From: Hellea sp.
GTDB lineage: Bacteria > Pseudomonadota > Alphaproteobacteria > Caulobacterales > Maricaulaceae
Assembly: GCA_020631215.1 (NCBI GenBank)
Contig: JAHDHS010000013.1
Span: forward strand, 1 to 51,169
Length of the DNA: 51,169 bases
Reading direction: 5' to 3'
Part shown: piece by piece, positions 16,144 through 30,028 of the stretch
Layout: each line of letters opens with the position of its first letter
How positions within the stretch are numbered: the first letter of the stretch is position 1
Position numbers and translations under genes: made by a program
The notes under the pieces: generated by a model
Database searches by the model: none
Seen by the model: the letters and a program-made list of their open reading frames with translations, nothing else
What the model was told of the DNA's origin: nothing

Positions 16144-17970
16144 ATGGGCCAGCAAACACAATTCTTTCAAACCTATGAAGTCAAAGGCGGCCCGCATCTC
16201 GGGCATGAAAACCTGCCAAAGTTACAGGCCGAGTTGAAACGGCAAAATCTGACAGCTTTCCTCGTCCCCCATGAAGACGAATATCAAAACGAATATTTGC
16301 CGGACTGCAATGAGCGTTTGATGTGGGTAAGTGGTTTTACGGGATCTGCGGGGGCCGCCATTATTCTGCAAGACAGCGCCGTCATGTTTGTCGATGGCCG
16401 CTACACTTTGCAGGTCAAACAGCAAGTCGATGAAGCTTTGTTTTCCTTTGAAAAAATCGAGGGCGGCGGCATGGCGAAATGGCTCCGTGAAAACGCCAAG
16501 CAAGGACAAGTCTATGGGTATGACGCGCGGCTGCACAGCCCGGCGGCGCTAAAACGCCTGACGGATGCCGTCACTGTCAATGGCGCGTCTCTGAAATCCT
16601 TGACGCCCAACCCAATCGATATTGCCTGGGAAGATCGCCCCCCTGCTCCGCTGACGCCAATCCGTGTCCAGCCTACCAAACTGGCCGGTAAGTCTCATAG
16701 TGAAAAACGCGCGGAAATCGGCAAGGCGATTGCCAAACAAGGTGCGGATGCCGCGCTCATCACCTCTCCGGCCTCAATTGCCTGGCTGCTGAATATTCGT
16801 GGCGGTGATGTGAAATGCACGCCGCTGCCGCTTTCCACCGCCATTATCGATAAAACGGGACAGGTGAATTTTTACGTCGCCCCGGAGAAACTCACCGATG
16901 AGGTGCGCGCTCATCTGGGTAATGAAGTCTCTATCGAAAACGAGACCGCCATAGAAGACGAGCTGAAAGCCTTAAAGGGCCAGACCGTCATTGCAGACCC
17001 GAATGTTACCTCTGCCTGGTATTTCGAAACCTTGAAAGCCTCTGGGGCAAAGGTGAAATCCGCTCAAGACCCAGTCGCGCTCCCCAAAGCCTGTAAATCC
17101 AAGACTGAACTGGAGGGCAGCAAGGCGGCTCATATCCGGGACGGCGCAGCGCTCGTAAAGTTCCTGCACTGGCTCGATACAGACGCGCAATCGGGTACAT
17201 ATGACGAGATTGACGCGGCCCGAAAACTGGAAAGCTTCCGTCACGAAACGGGCGTTCTGATTGATCTAAGTTTTGAGAGCATTTCCGGTGCCATGTCCAA
17301 TGGCGCGATTTGTCATTACCGCGTGAATGAGGCGACCAATTTGAAACTCGAAAAGGGTAGCCTCTTTCTGATTGACAGCGGGGGCCAATATCAAGACGGC
17401 ACAACGGATGTGACCCGAACTGTGCCCATTGGCGCGGCGACGGATGAAATGAAAGAACGGTTCACCCTCGTTTTGAAAGGCCACATATGTCTGGCGACGG
17501 TACGATTCCCAGAAGGCATTCCCGGCAGTAATCTCGACGCGCTCGCCCGATACCCACTTTGGCAAGCCGGGCTAGACTATGACCACGGAACAGGCCACGG
17601 CGTCGGCGTTTTCCTCGGCGTGCATGAAGGTCCGCAGCGAATTTCCAAAGTCCCGAATACGATCGCCCTGCGCCCCGGCATGATCGTCTCTAACGAGCCC
17701 GGCTATTATAAAGAAGGCGAATATGGGATCCGTATTGAAAATCTGCAATTCGTCACGGTGCCAAGTGATGTGGGCGGTGAGCGTGACATGCTCGGCTTTG
17801 AAAACCTAACCTGGGCTCCAATTCATCGAGACCTCATCGTCAAAGACATGTTGACACAGGCGGAGCTGGAATACGTCAATGATTACCACGCCGAAGTCTG
17901 GGACAAAATCGGGTCTCTATTGGAAGGTGATGTGAAGGCTTGGCTGAAAGCCGCCTGCGCGCCGCTTTAA
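16144..17970 (+). CDS. Xaa-Pro aminopeptidase (aminopeptidase P, M24B)
   Basis: Releases N-terminal residues preceding proline. From ATG 16144 it is 608 residues with three domains as in the long eukaryote-like aminopeptidase P: two creatinase-like N-terminal domains (LTAFLVPHEDEYQNEY; ADAALITSPASIAWLLNIRG) and the pita-bread catalytic domain. Dinuclear metal ligands are D411 (LIDSGGQY), D422 (GTTDVTRT), the His of HGTGHGVG, Glu of SNEPGYY and Glu of IRIENLQ. There is no signal peptide, so it is cytoplasmic. The frame is open to 16054, but the region before 16144 is not conserved-looking. Monocistronic; the next gene converges. Confidence 0.92.
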   Translation: MGQQTQFFQTYEVKGGPHLGHENLPKLQAELKRQNLTAFLVPHEDEYQNEYLPDCNERLMWVSGFTGSAGAAIILQDSAVMFVDGRYTLQVKQQVDEALFSFEKIEGGGMAKWLRENAKQGQVYGYDARLHSPAALKRLTDAVTVNGASLKSLTPNPIDIAWEDRPPAPLTPIRVQPTKLAGKSHSEKRAEIGKAIAKQGADAALITSPASIAWLLNIRGGDVKCTPLPLSTAIIDKTGQVNFYVAPEKLTDEVRAHLGNEVSIENETAIEDELKALKGQTVIADPNVTSAWYFETLKASGAKVKSAQDPVALPKACKSKTELEGSKAAHIRDGAALVKFLHWLDTDAQSGTYDEIDAARKLESFRHETGVLIDLSFESISGAMSNGAICHYRVNEATNLKLEKGSLFLIDSGGQYQDGTTDVTRTVPIGAATDEMKERFTLVLKGHICLATVRFPEGIPGSNLDALARYPLWQAGLDYDHGTGHGVGVFLGVHEGPQRISKVPNTIALRPGMIVSNEPGYYKEGEYGIRIENLQFVTVPSDVGGERDMLGFENLTWAPIHRDLIVKDMLTQAELEYVNDYHAEVWDKIGSLLEGDVKAWLKAACAPL

Positions 17971-17979
17971 TCCGCTTGA

Positions 17980-22156
<4,177 letters not shown>

Positions 22157-22165
22157 GATGACCGC

Positions 22166-23032
22166 TTAGAACAGGCGCTCTATGAGCCGGTCCCAATAAC
22201 CCTGCTTGCGAGGTTTCTTGACTTCTGCATCCAAGTCCACGCCATATTCAGATAAGAGCTCATAGCTGTCCGCATACCACTCACTGTTCGGATAGTTATA
22301 GCCCAGGACTGAGCCAACTAATTTGGCCTCATTAATAATTCCCAATGACACATAGCTTTCGACCAAACGGTGTAAGGCTTCTTCGGTTTGGGACGTCGTC
22401 TCATAGTTTTTCACAACATTCTTAAATCGCAAGATCGCCGCGAGATGTTGGTTCTCTTTCAAATAATAACGGCCAACCGCCATCTCCTTACCCGCCAAGT
22501 GATCATGAGTCAGTTCAAGCTTTAACCGCGCATCACGGGCATAGTCACTATCAGGATAGCGGCGAACAACCTGCTGCAACGCAGCTTCGGCATTGACAGT
22601 CGTGGCCTGGTCCCGGCCCACATCATAGATCTGGTCGTAATAATTGATCGCGATCAGGTAATACGCATAGGGTGTGCTGTCACTGCCCGGGTGCAGACCG
22701 ATAAAGCGCTGCGCTGTTGCGATACTTTCGTCATAATCTGCCGAACGATAGGACGCATAGGCGCTCATCAACATGGAACGGCGGGCCCATTTCGAAAAGG
22801 GATGCTGGCGCTCAACCTCTTGGAACAGCAACTTAGCCCGCTCCAGATCATTGCGCTCCAGGCGATCGACGGCCTGATTGTAAATCAGCTCCGCCGGACG
22901 TTCGACATAGGCCAATTTTTCTTTGCTGTCCTTGCCGCCCAGGATCGAACAAGCACTTAAAATCGATATCGCGCCGACCATTAAAATGGTGCGCGTTGCA
23001 TGTGACGCAATCGAGTAAACTTTTGATGTCAT
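22166..23032 (-). CDS. bamD: Outer membrane assembly lipoprotein BamD
   Basis: Part of the BAM complex that inserts outer membrane beta-barrels. The 288-residue precursor has a lipoprotein signal with lipobox ILSAC (Cys near 28), then TPR-like repeats: YNQAVDRLERNDLERAKLLFQEVERQHPFS, the AYASYRSADYDESIATAQRFIGLHPGS unit, and the conserved YPDSDYARDAR segment. It lies between lpxC and recN, a common order in alphaproteobacteria. A 104-base gap to lpxC may hold its own promoter. Confidence 0.95.
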   Translation of the reverse strand: MTSKVYSIASHATRTILMVGAISILSACSILGGKDSKEKLAYVERPAELIYNQAVDRLERNDLERAKLLFQEVERQHPFSKWARRSMLMSAYASYRSADYDESIATAQRFIGLHPGSDSTPYAYYLIAINYYDQIYDVGRDQATTVNAEAALQQVVRRYPDSDYARDARLKLELTHDHLAGKEMAVGRYYLKENQHLAAILRFKNVVKNYETTSQTEEALHRLVESYVSLGIINEAKLVGSVLGYNYPNSEWYADSYELLSEYGVDLDAEVKKPRKQGYWDRLIERLF

Positions 23033-23136
23033 GCCTTAACCTGTCGGGCTGATGATTCTGTGGTCACGACCACGATTTCAGAGCCTTCTAGACCAGTAAA
23101 CTTGAAAGGCAAAGTGAGAAAAACGTTAAGGTGGGA

Positions 23137-24078
23137 CTAAGCCGGAATAGAGCGGGGGCTCAAAGGCCGCACTAATGGCTGTAAATCACTGACCCTGTCC
23201 ATGACGGAGACAAATTCCCAGGCATCACCCGTGCCATAAAGCGCCATTAAGAGGTCATGATTTAGACCATGCCCCGATTTTAAGGTTGTGACGCGCCCGA
23301 GGATCGGCCCACCCAGATAAAGATCGCCCAGCAGGTCCAAAGCCTTATGGCGGACAAACTCATCCTCAAATCGTAAACCGCCGGGATTAAGCACCTCTGC
23401 CCCGTCCACAACGATTGCATTGTCATAAGACCCACCCTTAGACAGCCCAGCCGCCTGTAATGCTGCGACTTCATGCAAACGGGCAAATGTTCGGGCAGAT
23501 GCCAGCCGGTCACGGAAAGCGCGGACATCCGGCACAATTTCGACGCGCTGCCGCCCGATGGCTTCATCGTCAAAATCGATAGACACATCCAATTCCAAAC
23601 GCTCGCAGGGTTCAATCCGCGCAAAGGCGTCACCTGAGTTCACCTCAACCGTCTTAAGCACCTTCACATAGCGGCGCGGCGCGGCTTGGCGCTCTATCCC
23701 GACCTGTTCCATCAGCTTTAAGAACGGCTCTGCCGATCCATCCAGCGCCGGGAGCTCTTCACCGTCCAGTTCCAAGCGTAAATTATCAATCCCGGCCGCC
23801 GATAACGCCGCCAATAGGTGCTCAATCGTTCGGACCTCTACGCCCGCCGCATTGGACAGTGTTGTACAATTACGCACTCCGGTCACAGCATCAGGACGAA
23901 CCGTGATTTGGTTATTTCTATCTGTTACATCTGTCCGGACGAAAACCAGCCCATGCCCAATGGGGGCCGGATGCATGACCAAACGGGTGTGATTGCCGCC
24001 GTGCAGCTCCACTCCGGCGCACATAGCCGGGGCGCGCAAGGTAGATTGACGCCTTACATTTTGCACAAAGGTCTCCAT
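23137..24078 (-). CDS. lpxC: UDP-3-O-acyl-N-acetylglucosamine deacetylase
   Basis: Catalyses the first committed step of lipid A synthesis. 313 residues with the zinc ligands in TIEHLLAALSAAGIDN (His) and FVRHKALDLLGDL (His and Asp), the ELPALDGSAEPF segment and the SGHGLNHDLLMAL C-terminus. ATG at 24078 is clear. It is separated from ftsZ by a terminator, so lpxC is probably the first gene of a new transcript. The product confirms a Gram-negative envelope with lipopolysaccharide. Confidence 0.96.
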   Translation of the reverse strand: METFVQNVRRQSTLRAPAMCAGVELHGGNHTRLVMHPAPIGHGLVFVRTDVTDRNNQITVRPDAVTGVRNCTTLSNAAGVEVRTIEHLLAALSAAGIDNLRLELDGEELPALDGSAEPFLKLMEQVGIERQAAPRRYVKVLKTVEVNSGDAFARIEPCERLELDVSIDFDDEAIGRQRVEIVPDVRAFRDRLASARTFARLHEVAALQAAGLSKGGSYDNAIVVDGAEVLNPGGLRFEDEFVRHKALDLLGDLYLGGPILGRVTTLKSGHGLNHDLLMALYGTGDAWEFVSVMDRVSDLQPLVRPLSPRSIPA

Positions 24079-24170
24079 ATCCAGTTTTAGCTATAGCGGG
24101 GCCCCGGGCAACACAATAAACGGTCAATGTCATTGTGTTACAGAGCAACCACCAGCGAGCGTACAACATG

Positions 24171-24193
24171 AAAAAGGCGACCTTACGGCCGCC
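24171..24193 (-). terminator. Intrinsic terminator after ftsZ (end of the dcw cluster)
   Basis: On the minus strand GGCGGCC and GGTCGCC form a 7-bp stem (one G-U pair) with a GTAA tetraloop, followed by five T. It lies about 50 bases after the ftsZ stop and separates the division cluster from lpxC. Confidence 0.82.
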
Positions 24194-24244
24194 TGACTTA
24201 TTGCTTACATTTCAGTTATTTATGAAACTGGATAATGAGCGCCT

Positions 24245-25699
24245 TTATGAGTTTTGGCGGCGCAGAAAGCTTGGGATTTCAAGCTCATCTTCCATATCGT
24301 CTCCAAAGAGATCACCGGACGGCACTTGAGCTTGTTTCACACGCTGTGCAGCCTGAGGCACAGCGGGCTTGGCTTTGCGGCGACCAAAAAACCCGAAAGG
24401 ATTTTTAACGGATGGTGCGGGAGCTGCTTCCGGTACTTGTGGGGCCGGAGCCATAGGGGCTTTGGCCGCAGGCTGAGCCGGTTGCGGCGCTGGCTGAGGC
24501 GCCGTTGGCTGAGCGGCTGGAGCCTGTTGCGGTGCAAATGAGCGCGGCGCTTCATAAGGCGGCGGCGCGTTGACAGCGATGGCTTCTTGCTCCGCCGCTT
24601 CGATTTCTTCGAAAGCCGCGCGAGCTTCGGCCTCGGCCGCCTGCTGAGCGCGCTCATGCACACCTAACTCGACCACCTTGGGCGCTTCTATCGGCTTGGC
24701 GATCCGCAATGGCCGCTCGGCTTCGGGACGAGCCTGCGCATCGACACCTGTGGCAACGACGGAAACCCGAACGATTCCATCTAAATCATGATCCAAAGCG
24801 GAACCGACAATGATGTTGGCATCTTCATCGACTTGGGCGCGAATCAAGCTGGCCGCCTCATCCACTTCATAAAGCGTCAAATCACGACCGCCTGTGATAT
24901 TGATTAGCACGCCTTTGGCACCTTTCAGCGAGACATCATCCAGCAGTGGGTTATTGATGGCAGACTCAGCGGCTTCGACCGCGCGACGCTCACCTGTGGC
25001 TTCGCCTGTGCCCATCATGGCCTTACCCATCTCATCCATAACCGTGCGGACATCATTGAAGTCCAGATTAATCAAGCCAGGCACGACCATCAGATCGGTC
25101 ACACCACGAACACCGCTATAAAGCACCTCATCCGCCATAGAGAACGCATCTGACATTGTCGTCTGTTCTGTGGCAACGCGGAAGAGGTTCTGGTTCGGAA
25201 TGGTGATCATTGTATCGACAGAAGAGTAAAGGCTTTCAATACCTTCCTCGGCCAACTTCATGCGGCGAGACCCTTCGAACATGAAAGGTTTTGTCACGAT
25301 ACCAACTGTCAAAATACCGCGTTCGCGGGCTGCGCGCGCGATGACGGGCGCTGCGCCTGTGCCGGTGCCGCCGCCCATACCGGCAGCCACAAACAACATG
25401 TGAGCTCCGTCAAGATGCTCCATGATTTCATCAATGCTGTTCTCGGCGGATTGCTCTCCGATTTCAGGACGCATGCCGGCGCCAAGACCTTGCGTAATGC
25501 CTGTCCCCATTTGAACGCGGCGATCCGCGCTGGAGAGCGCAAGTGCCTGAGCATCTGTATTGGCGACGATAAATTCGACCCCGTCAAGTCCGGCTGCGAT
25601 CATATTGTTAACCGCGTTACCTCCGGCCCCACCAACGCCGATGACGACGATTCGCGGCTTGAGTTCTACGGATTTAGGAATGGATAAATTGATCGGCAT
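24245..25699 (-). CDS. ftsZ: Cell division protein FtsZ
   Basis: The tubulin-like GTPase forming the division ring. 484 residues: [13 protein letters not shown] (near 22), tubulin signature [10 protein letters not shown] (near 109), T7 loop segment [11 protein letters not shown], a long Ala/Pro/Gln-rich linker (about 330-450) and the conserved C-terminal tail [11 protein letters not shown] that binds FtsA and other partners. The long linker is typical of alphaproteobacteria. It is the last gene of the cluster and has its own 133-base upstream region with a CtrA-type box and a GANTC site, so a separate cell-cycle-controlled promoter is likely. Confidence 0.98.
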   Translation of the reverse strand: MPINLSIPKSVELKPRIVVIGVGGAGGNAVNNMIAAGLDGVEFIVANTDAQALALSSADRRVQMGTGITQGLGAGMRPEIGEQSAENSIDEIMEHLDGAHMLFVAAGMGGGTGTGAAPVIARAARERGILTVGIVTKPFMFEGSRRMKLAEEGIESLYSSVDTMITIPNQNLFRVATEQTTMSDAFSMADEVLYSGVRGVTDLMVVPGLINLDFNDVRTVMDEMGKAMMGTGEATGERRAVEAAESAINNPLLDDVSLKGAKGVLINITGGRDLTLYEVDEAASLIRAQVDEDANIIVGSALDHDLDGIVRVSVVATGVDAQARPEAERPLRIAKPIEAPKVVELGVHERAQQAAEAEARAAFEEIEAAEQEAIAVNAPPPYEAPRSFAPQQAPAAQPTAPQPAPQPAQPAAKAPMAPAPQVPEAAPAPSVKNPFGFFGRRKAKPAVPQAAQRVKQAQVPSGDLFGDDMEDELEIPSFLRRQNS

Positions 25700-25730
25700 G
25701 TCGGACCCCGGCTTATGGTCAATGAATTAT

Positions 25731-25735
25731 GAATC
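25731..25735. promoter_or_regulatory. GANTC (CcrM-type methylation) site upstream of ftsZ
   Basis: GAATC lies 32 bases before the ftsZ start. In Caulobacter, CcrM methylation of GANTC sites in the ftsZ promoter affects transcription. One site is expected every ~256 bases by chance, so this is only supporting evidence. Confidence 0.4.
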
Positions 25736-25753
25736 ATATGTCCACCAAAACCC

Positions 25754-25768
25754 TTAAAGGGGTGTTAA
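25754..25768. promoter_or_regulatory. CtrA-type box upstream of ftsZ
   Basis: TTAA-AGGGGTG-TTAA is an exact TTAA-N7-TTAA motif, 55 bases upstream of the ftsZ ATG. CtrA is the cell-cycle response regulator that represses ftsZ in Caulobacter. The motif and place agree; binding is inferred. Confidence 0.65.
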
Positions 25769-25832
25769 CTAAGGTGAAGATTTGCCATGAATTTGGGGGC
25801 CATACCCCCTCTTTCCACACACCCCCAATCGG

Positions 25833-26843
25833 CTAATCAATCCGGATGATTTTTTCGCTGAATGAAAGTTTTTCGCGCGCGCCATCATCATCGCCGCGCA
25901 GAATATACGTAGTCAGCTTATACTCACCTGTTTTCGGTTGTCTTTTCTTGCCTGCATAACCCGACCAGCTTGCTTTATCTCGATTTAGCGGCTTGGACAG
26001 GTTTTCGGTTTTAAATCCGCCCGGTCCTTCGACCTTGATATAGACGCGATCCCCTTTGTGTAAATTTGAATACCATACCCAACCAATCGTGGCGCTGTCA
26101 CGCTGGGAGAGTTTCTCTGGAAGCTGAACCACAAGATCGTCATGTTTAAAAACGGCCCCGGTCAGATGACTGCCCAGTAAAATCCGGTCGCGCCGCCCCT
26201 TCAAAACAGATTGATCGGCCCACCAAGACCCATCCGTTCCGCGATCACAGCCTTCGCTTTGCAGATTACCCGTGAAAGGGTCGATGATTTCACTGCCTTT
26301 CCGAAGCTGCACATGCAGATGAGGAAATTGAGTCAGGCCCGACACACCGATCGCCCCCAGCCTGTCACCGGCTTTGACGGTCTGCCCCGCGCGTACCTTC
26401 ACGCTGCCACGCTTTAGGTGACAATATTGCGTCTCAACATGATTGCCATGTGCAATGACAACACCATTTCCGCATTCTTTGCCTTTCACCACTTCACGGT
26501 CTACGTCATTCTTAACGAGCCTGTCCGACATATTGTTTCTGACGCCTTTCACGATCCCGCCCGCCGCAGCGAGAACAGCGACATTTTCATTTAAGTCCTC
26601 AAGAGATCGAAGGCGTATATCCGTGCCCTTATGACCGTCATAGCTGGATCCGCCGCAAAAAGGGTCTATCGCTTTCGGCCCCATATCCATGTCGACAAAC
26701 TGCTGTAAAAAGCAGTCCTGGTCGAGTTCGCATCCAACAGGAAACACCAGGTCGATTGAGCCCCTATCCTGCGCCAAAGCCGTTACGGCAAAGCTTATCG
26801 GCAAGGTGGCAATGGCGCATAGAAGACGGCTGAAAACTGTCAA
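25833..26843 (-). CDS. Exported M23 (LytM-type) peptidase between ftsA and ftsZ
   Basis: A 336-residue protein with a signal peptide (cleaved near TALAQ, residue 25) and a complete LytM zinc site: H71 and D75 in GHKGTD, H175 and H177 in PHLHVQ, with the extra YCHLK. It should be an active zinc endopeptidase on periplasmic peptidoglycan. Residues 215-336 form an added beta-rich domain (GWVWYSNLHKGDRVYIKVEGPGGF). Four cysteines near the N-terminus (C38, C44, C63, C124) could form disulfides. The only plausible start is TTG at 26843, with GAGGG four bases upstream. An M23 gene between ftsA and ftsZ is not part of the standard cluster, so a septal hydrolase role is suggested. Confidence 0.88.
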   Translation of the reverse strand: MTVFSRLLCAIATLPISFAVTALAQDRGSIDLVFPVGCELDQDCFLQQFVDMDMGPKAIDPFCGGSSYDGHKGTDIRLRSLEDLNENVAVLAAAGGIVKGVRNNMSDRLVKNDVDREVVKGKECGNGVVIAHGNHVETQYCHLKRGSVKVRAGQTVKAGDRLGAIGVSGLTQFPHLHVQLRKGSEIIDPFTGNLQSEGCDRGTDGSWWADQSVLKGRRDRILLGSHLTGAVFKHDDLVVQLPEKLSQRDSATIGWVWYSNLHKGDRVYIKVEGPGGFKTENLSKPLNRDKASWSGYAGKKRQPKTGEYKLTTYILRGDDDGAREKLSFSEKIIRID

Positions 26844-26942
26844 AAGACCCTCAATTACGAATAGATAACATTGGGAAAGACCATATCAACCGAATGTATC
26901 CAGACAATAGCCAAATACAGCTCGCTGAGTGGGTCTTGCCAT

Positions 26943-28214
26943 CTAAAAATTTTCTCGCAGCCACTGCATGGAGCGTCCTATCGCATTGCCGGAATAGCGC
27001 TGCTGACGATAGGCGCGGCCGGAAAGATCGGGCGGGCCGTTCACGGCCTCTGGTAGTGTTTCAAAGGCCTGTTTCAAGAGACCTGTCGCGACGGCAAAAT
27101 CCGGTTGCCCCAGCACATCCGACAGCCCAAATACGCCATGCGGCTGTCCGATTCTAACGCGTTTACTCATGACAAATTCGGCAAGCTCGCGCACACCATT
27201 CAAACGCGCCCCACCCCCGGTCAAAACGATTTGCCGACCTGAATAATTTTCCAGCCCAGCCGCGTGAATCCGGTCTCGCAACAATTCAAAGGTTTCTTCC
27301 ATTCTTGCGCGGATAATCGCCGTTACGCGCGAGCGCGGATGATGATGCAGCTCATCCTGCGCCGCGATAGGCGGACATGGCACAGAAATAAAATCGTCAT
27401 CCGCCCCATGCAGGCAAGAGCCGTAAATCGTTTTGATGCGTTCGGCAGCTTCAAAAGGTGTCGTGAGGCCGCGTGCTAAGTCTGTTGTAACATTGCGCCC
27501 GCCAACGCCCAGCGCATCTACATGTACCAGCGTATTATCGCGGAAAATCGCCGCGGAGGTGATCCCTGCCCCGAGATCAATTAAGGTCACGCCTAGGTCA
27601 CGTTCATCCTCTGTCAAAACCGCTAAGGCCGAGGCGTAAGGCGACGCCGTGACAGACCGGATATTTAGATGGCAACGCTCGATACAATGCGCCAGATTGC
27701 GCAGCGGCCCGATGCCCCCTAAGACGAAATGCATCTGCACACCCAGTTTTTGGCCATACATACCACGTGGATCTTTGATCCCGTCTTCATCATCGACCTG
27801 CCAAGTCATAGGAATGGCATGAATGATCGCATGATCCGGCTGGGCCTGTTCAGACAAAGAAGAATTCAGCACGCGCTTTAAATCCCGATCCGCGACGGCG
27901 CCGCTGGCAAATTCAGTTTGCACGGTCATATGTTGAGACCGCAAAGACCGAAGCGCCACATTCACGCAGACATCCTGCACGGTCACGCCCGCCGCTTTTT
28001 CGGCCTTTTCCACCGCTGTACGGATGCCCGTTTCAGCGGCTTCCAAATCAATTACCGCTCCGCCTTTCAGTCCAGCGCTGACCCCAAAGCCCGACCCAAC
28101 TAGGCGCACGCCCAAGCCAGGCTCTTCCCGACCAATCAAGCAAACGGTCTTGTTCGATCCGACATCCAAGACCGCAATGGTCTCTGGCTTTCGTGATGAC
28201 CCTCCTGAAAACAT
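26943..28214 (-). CDS. ftsA: Cell division protein FtsA
   Basis: Actin-like ATPase that tethers FtsZ to the membrane. 423 residues with phosphate 1 AVLDVGSNKTVCLIG, the SHS2-like subdomain 1C (VNVALRSLRSQHM), phosphate 2 TLIDLGAGITSAAIF, adenosine motif IVLTGGGARLNGV and the C-terminal amphipathic membrane helix (SMQWLRENF). ATG at 28214 follows ftsQ by nine bases. Confidence 0.96.
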   Translation of the reverse strand: MFSGGSSRKPETIAVLDVGSNKTVCLIGREEPGLGVRLVGSGFGVSAGLKGGAVIDLEAAETGIRTAVEKAEKAAGVTVQDVCVNVALRSLRSQHMTVQTEFASGAVADRDLKRVLNSSLSEQAQPDHAIIHAIPMTWQVDDEDGIKDPRGMYGQKLGVQMHFVLGGIGPLRNLAHCIERCHLNIRSVTASPYASALAVLTEDERDLGVTLIDLGAGITSAAIFRDNTLVHVDALGVGGRNVTTDLARGLTTPFEAAERIKTIYGSCLHGADDDFISVPCPPIAAQDELHHHPRSRVTAIIRARMEETFELLRDRIHAAGLENYSGRQIVLTGGGARLNGVRELAEFVMSKRVRIGQPHGVFGLSDVLGQPDFAVATGLLKQAFETLPEAVNGPPDLSGRAYRQQRYSGNAIGRSMQWLRENF

Positions 28215-28223
28215 AGATGTCAG

Positions 28224-29114
28224 CTAGGCCCCCTTTTGCGAGCCATTCGGCTCTTGTGGCCGTAAGGTTAGCCGATCAGGTAAACGCAAATCGATAATAC
28301 CGATTTGGCGGTCTAGGATCATATTACGATTATGCAGGGCGATGAGTTGCGCCAATGAATTTTGCGCCCCCTCTTTGGGCAGTTTTACCTGAATATCGCC
28401 CTTTAAATGAAGGTCCCAGCGACCATTGTTCAGATATACCATGCCTTCGGTTCGCGCCCAGATTTCCGGATAGGCCTGAACTACGGATTGAAAGGCGGCA
28501 GCCTGTTTGGGGGCCTGCTCTCCGGTGATCACCCGTAAGCCGGGCGGAAAAGACGGCGCATCCTCCAGGGCCGAAATCACCTCTCCTTCGGCGCTAACCA
28601 AGCTGATTTGGCCGTCTTTTTGCCAGAGCGCATAAGGCTCTGTTTCTACCAATTGCACAACGATCCGATTGGGCCAGAGCCGGCGAACAACGGCCCGGTC
28701 AACCCATGGTAGGCTTTCTGTCCTGGCTTGTGCTGTTTCCAAGTCCGCTCCGAAAAAATAATCGCCCGGGTAAATACCGATCACGGCGCGCACATCGGCT
28801 TCGTTCATTCGGCCTTCGCCCATGACATCGACTTGTTCGACCACAAAGCCCATGGCCATCAAGCGGTCACGTTTGAAATCTGATACGCCCTGCCTGACCT
28901 GTGGCAGATATCCGCCCAGCCATAGCGCAAATATGACCGCCATCAGCAAGAGCAAAACCGCTGAGGTTACAAAGCGCACCATGCCTTTTCGGGTATGACC
29001 TGCGGCGCGGACCTGTGCGGCCATCCAGTTCTTTGTGCCGCGAAGACCGGGCTTTAGCGGGCTGACACGTTGAAATGATCCAGTAGAATAAGAGCGTTTT
29101 TTCAGCGCGGCCAT
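28224..29114 (-). CDS. ftsQ: Cell division protein FtsQ
   Basis: Bitopic divisome protein linking early and late division proteins. 296 residues: a basic cytoplasmic N-terminus, one membrane helix (SAVLLLLMAVIFALWLGGYL, about 50-69), a POTRA domain (VEQVDVMGEGRMNEADVRAVIG) and a beta domain (VVRRLWPNRIVVQLVETEPYALWQ). It overlaps the end of ddl by 13 bases, in the usual ddl-ftsQ-ftsA order. Confidence 0.93.
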   Translation of the reverse strand: MAALKKRSYSTGSFQRVSPLKPGLRGTKNWMAAQVRAAGHTRKGMVRFVTSAVLLLLMAVIFALWLGGYLPQVRQGVSDFKRDRLMAMGFVVEQVDVMGEGRMNEADVRAVIGIYPGDYFFGADLETAQARTESLPWVDRAVVRRLWPNRIVVQLVETEPYALWQKDGQISLVSAEGEVISALEDAPSFPPGLRVITGEQAPKQAAAFQSVVQAYPEIWARTEGMVYLNNGRWDLHLKGDIQVKLPKEGAQNSLAQLIALHNRNMILDRQIGIIDLRLPDRLTLRPQEPNGSQKGA

Positions 29115-30028
29115 GAAGCATCCTCAACCATCCAGCGACAAAGCTGGTCAAAATCGATTCCGACATAAGCCGCCTGTTCCGGGACAAGCGATGTCGGAGT
29201 CATTCCGGGTTGAGTATTGAGCTCAAGCATTACGATTTTGTTTACCACATTCGATTCTGTGCAATTTTCTGCATTAAATCTGAAATCTGAGCGGGAAACG
29301 CCCTGACAGCCAAGCGCATCATGCGCCTGTAAGGCCCAAGTCAGGCATAAATCCCGGGCAAAATCTGGAATTTCGGCAGGAATCACATGTTTAGAGCCGC
29401 CATCACTGTATTTTGCCTCATAATCATACCAGTCTGTTTGCGGAATGATATCAGTGACAGCCAGAGCTTTTCCGTCCATCACGGCGACGGTCAGTTCCTT
29501 GCCCGGCGCAAATTTTTCCACCAGGACCAAATCGCCCATATTTTCATTCTCAGCCATTTCAGCGGCAGGCGGGTCGCCTTCATGGACAAGATAGACCCCA
29601 ACCGAGGAGCCTTGCGCATTCGGCTTGACCACATAAGGCGGGTCCATGGGGTGGTTTTGGGCGGCTTCTTCGCGCGGCACCAAAAGGCCTTCGGGGACCG
29701 TAATCCCAACATCACGTAAGACGGCCTTCGCCCGATGTTTGTCCATGGCCAGCGCAGACGCCATAACGCCCGAATGGCTGTAAGGCGCGCCAAATAGATC
29801 CAGCACGCCTTGCACACGGCCATCCTCCCCCCATTCGCCATGCAGCGCATTGATGATCACATCGGGATCAGCCTCATGCAGTTGTTCCCACAGATTGGGC
29901 GCGGCGTCGATTTCCATTACGTCGTATTTTTGTGACCGCAGGGATTTGGCAATCGCCTCTCCGGAGACCAGAGACACTTCGCGTTCCGGCGACATCCCGC
30001 CTTTCAGGATCGCTATGCGTTGTGTCAC
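29102..30028 (-). CDS. ddl: D-alanine--D-alanine ligase
   Basis: Makes the D-Ala-D-Ala dipeptide for the peptidoglycan stem. I place the start at GTG 30028, which overlaps the murB TGA (GTGA) and has AGGAG upstream; the protein then begins [20 protein letters not shown] and is 308 residues. The ATG at 30058 lies inside murB and adds a non-conserved extension. ATP-grasp features are present: HGEWGEDGRVQG, YVVKPNAQGSSVGV, LVEKFAPGKELTVAV and MLELNTQPGMTPTSL. Confidence 0.95.
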   Translation of the reverse strand: MTQRIAILKGGMSPEREVSLVSGEAIAKSLRSQKYDVMEIDAAPNLWEQLHEADPDVIINALHGEWGEDGRVQGVLDLFGAPYSHSGVMASALAMDKHRAKAVLRDVGITVPEGLLVPREEAAQNHPMDPPYVVKPNAQGSSVGVYLVHEGDPPAAEMAENENMGDLVLVEKFAPGKELTVAVMDGKALAVTDIIPQTDWYDYEAKYSDGGSKHVIPAEIPDFARDLCLTWALQAHDALGCQGVSRSDFRFNAENCTESNVVNKIVMLELNTQPGMTPTSLVPEQAAYVGIDFDQLCRWMVEDASWPR

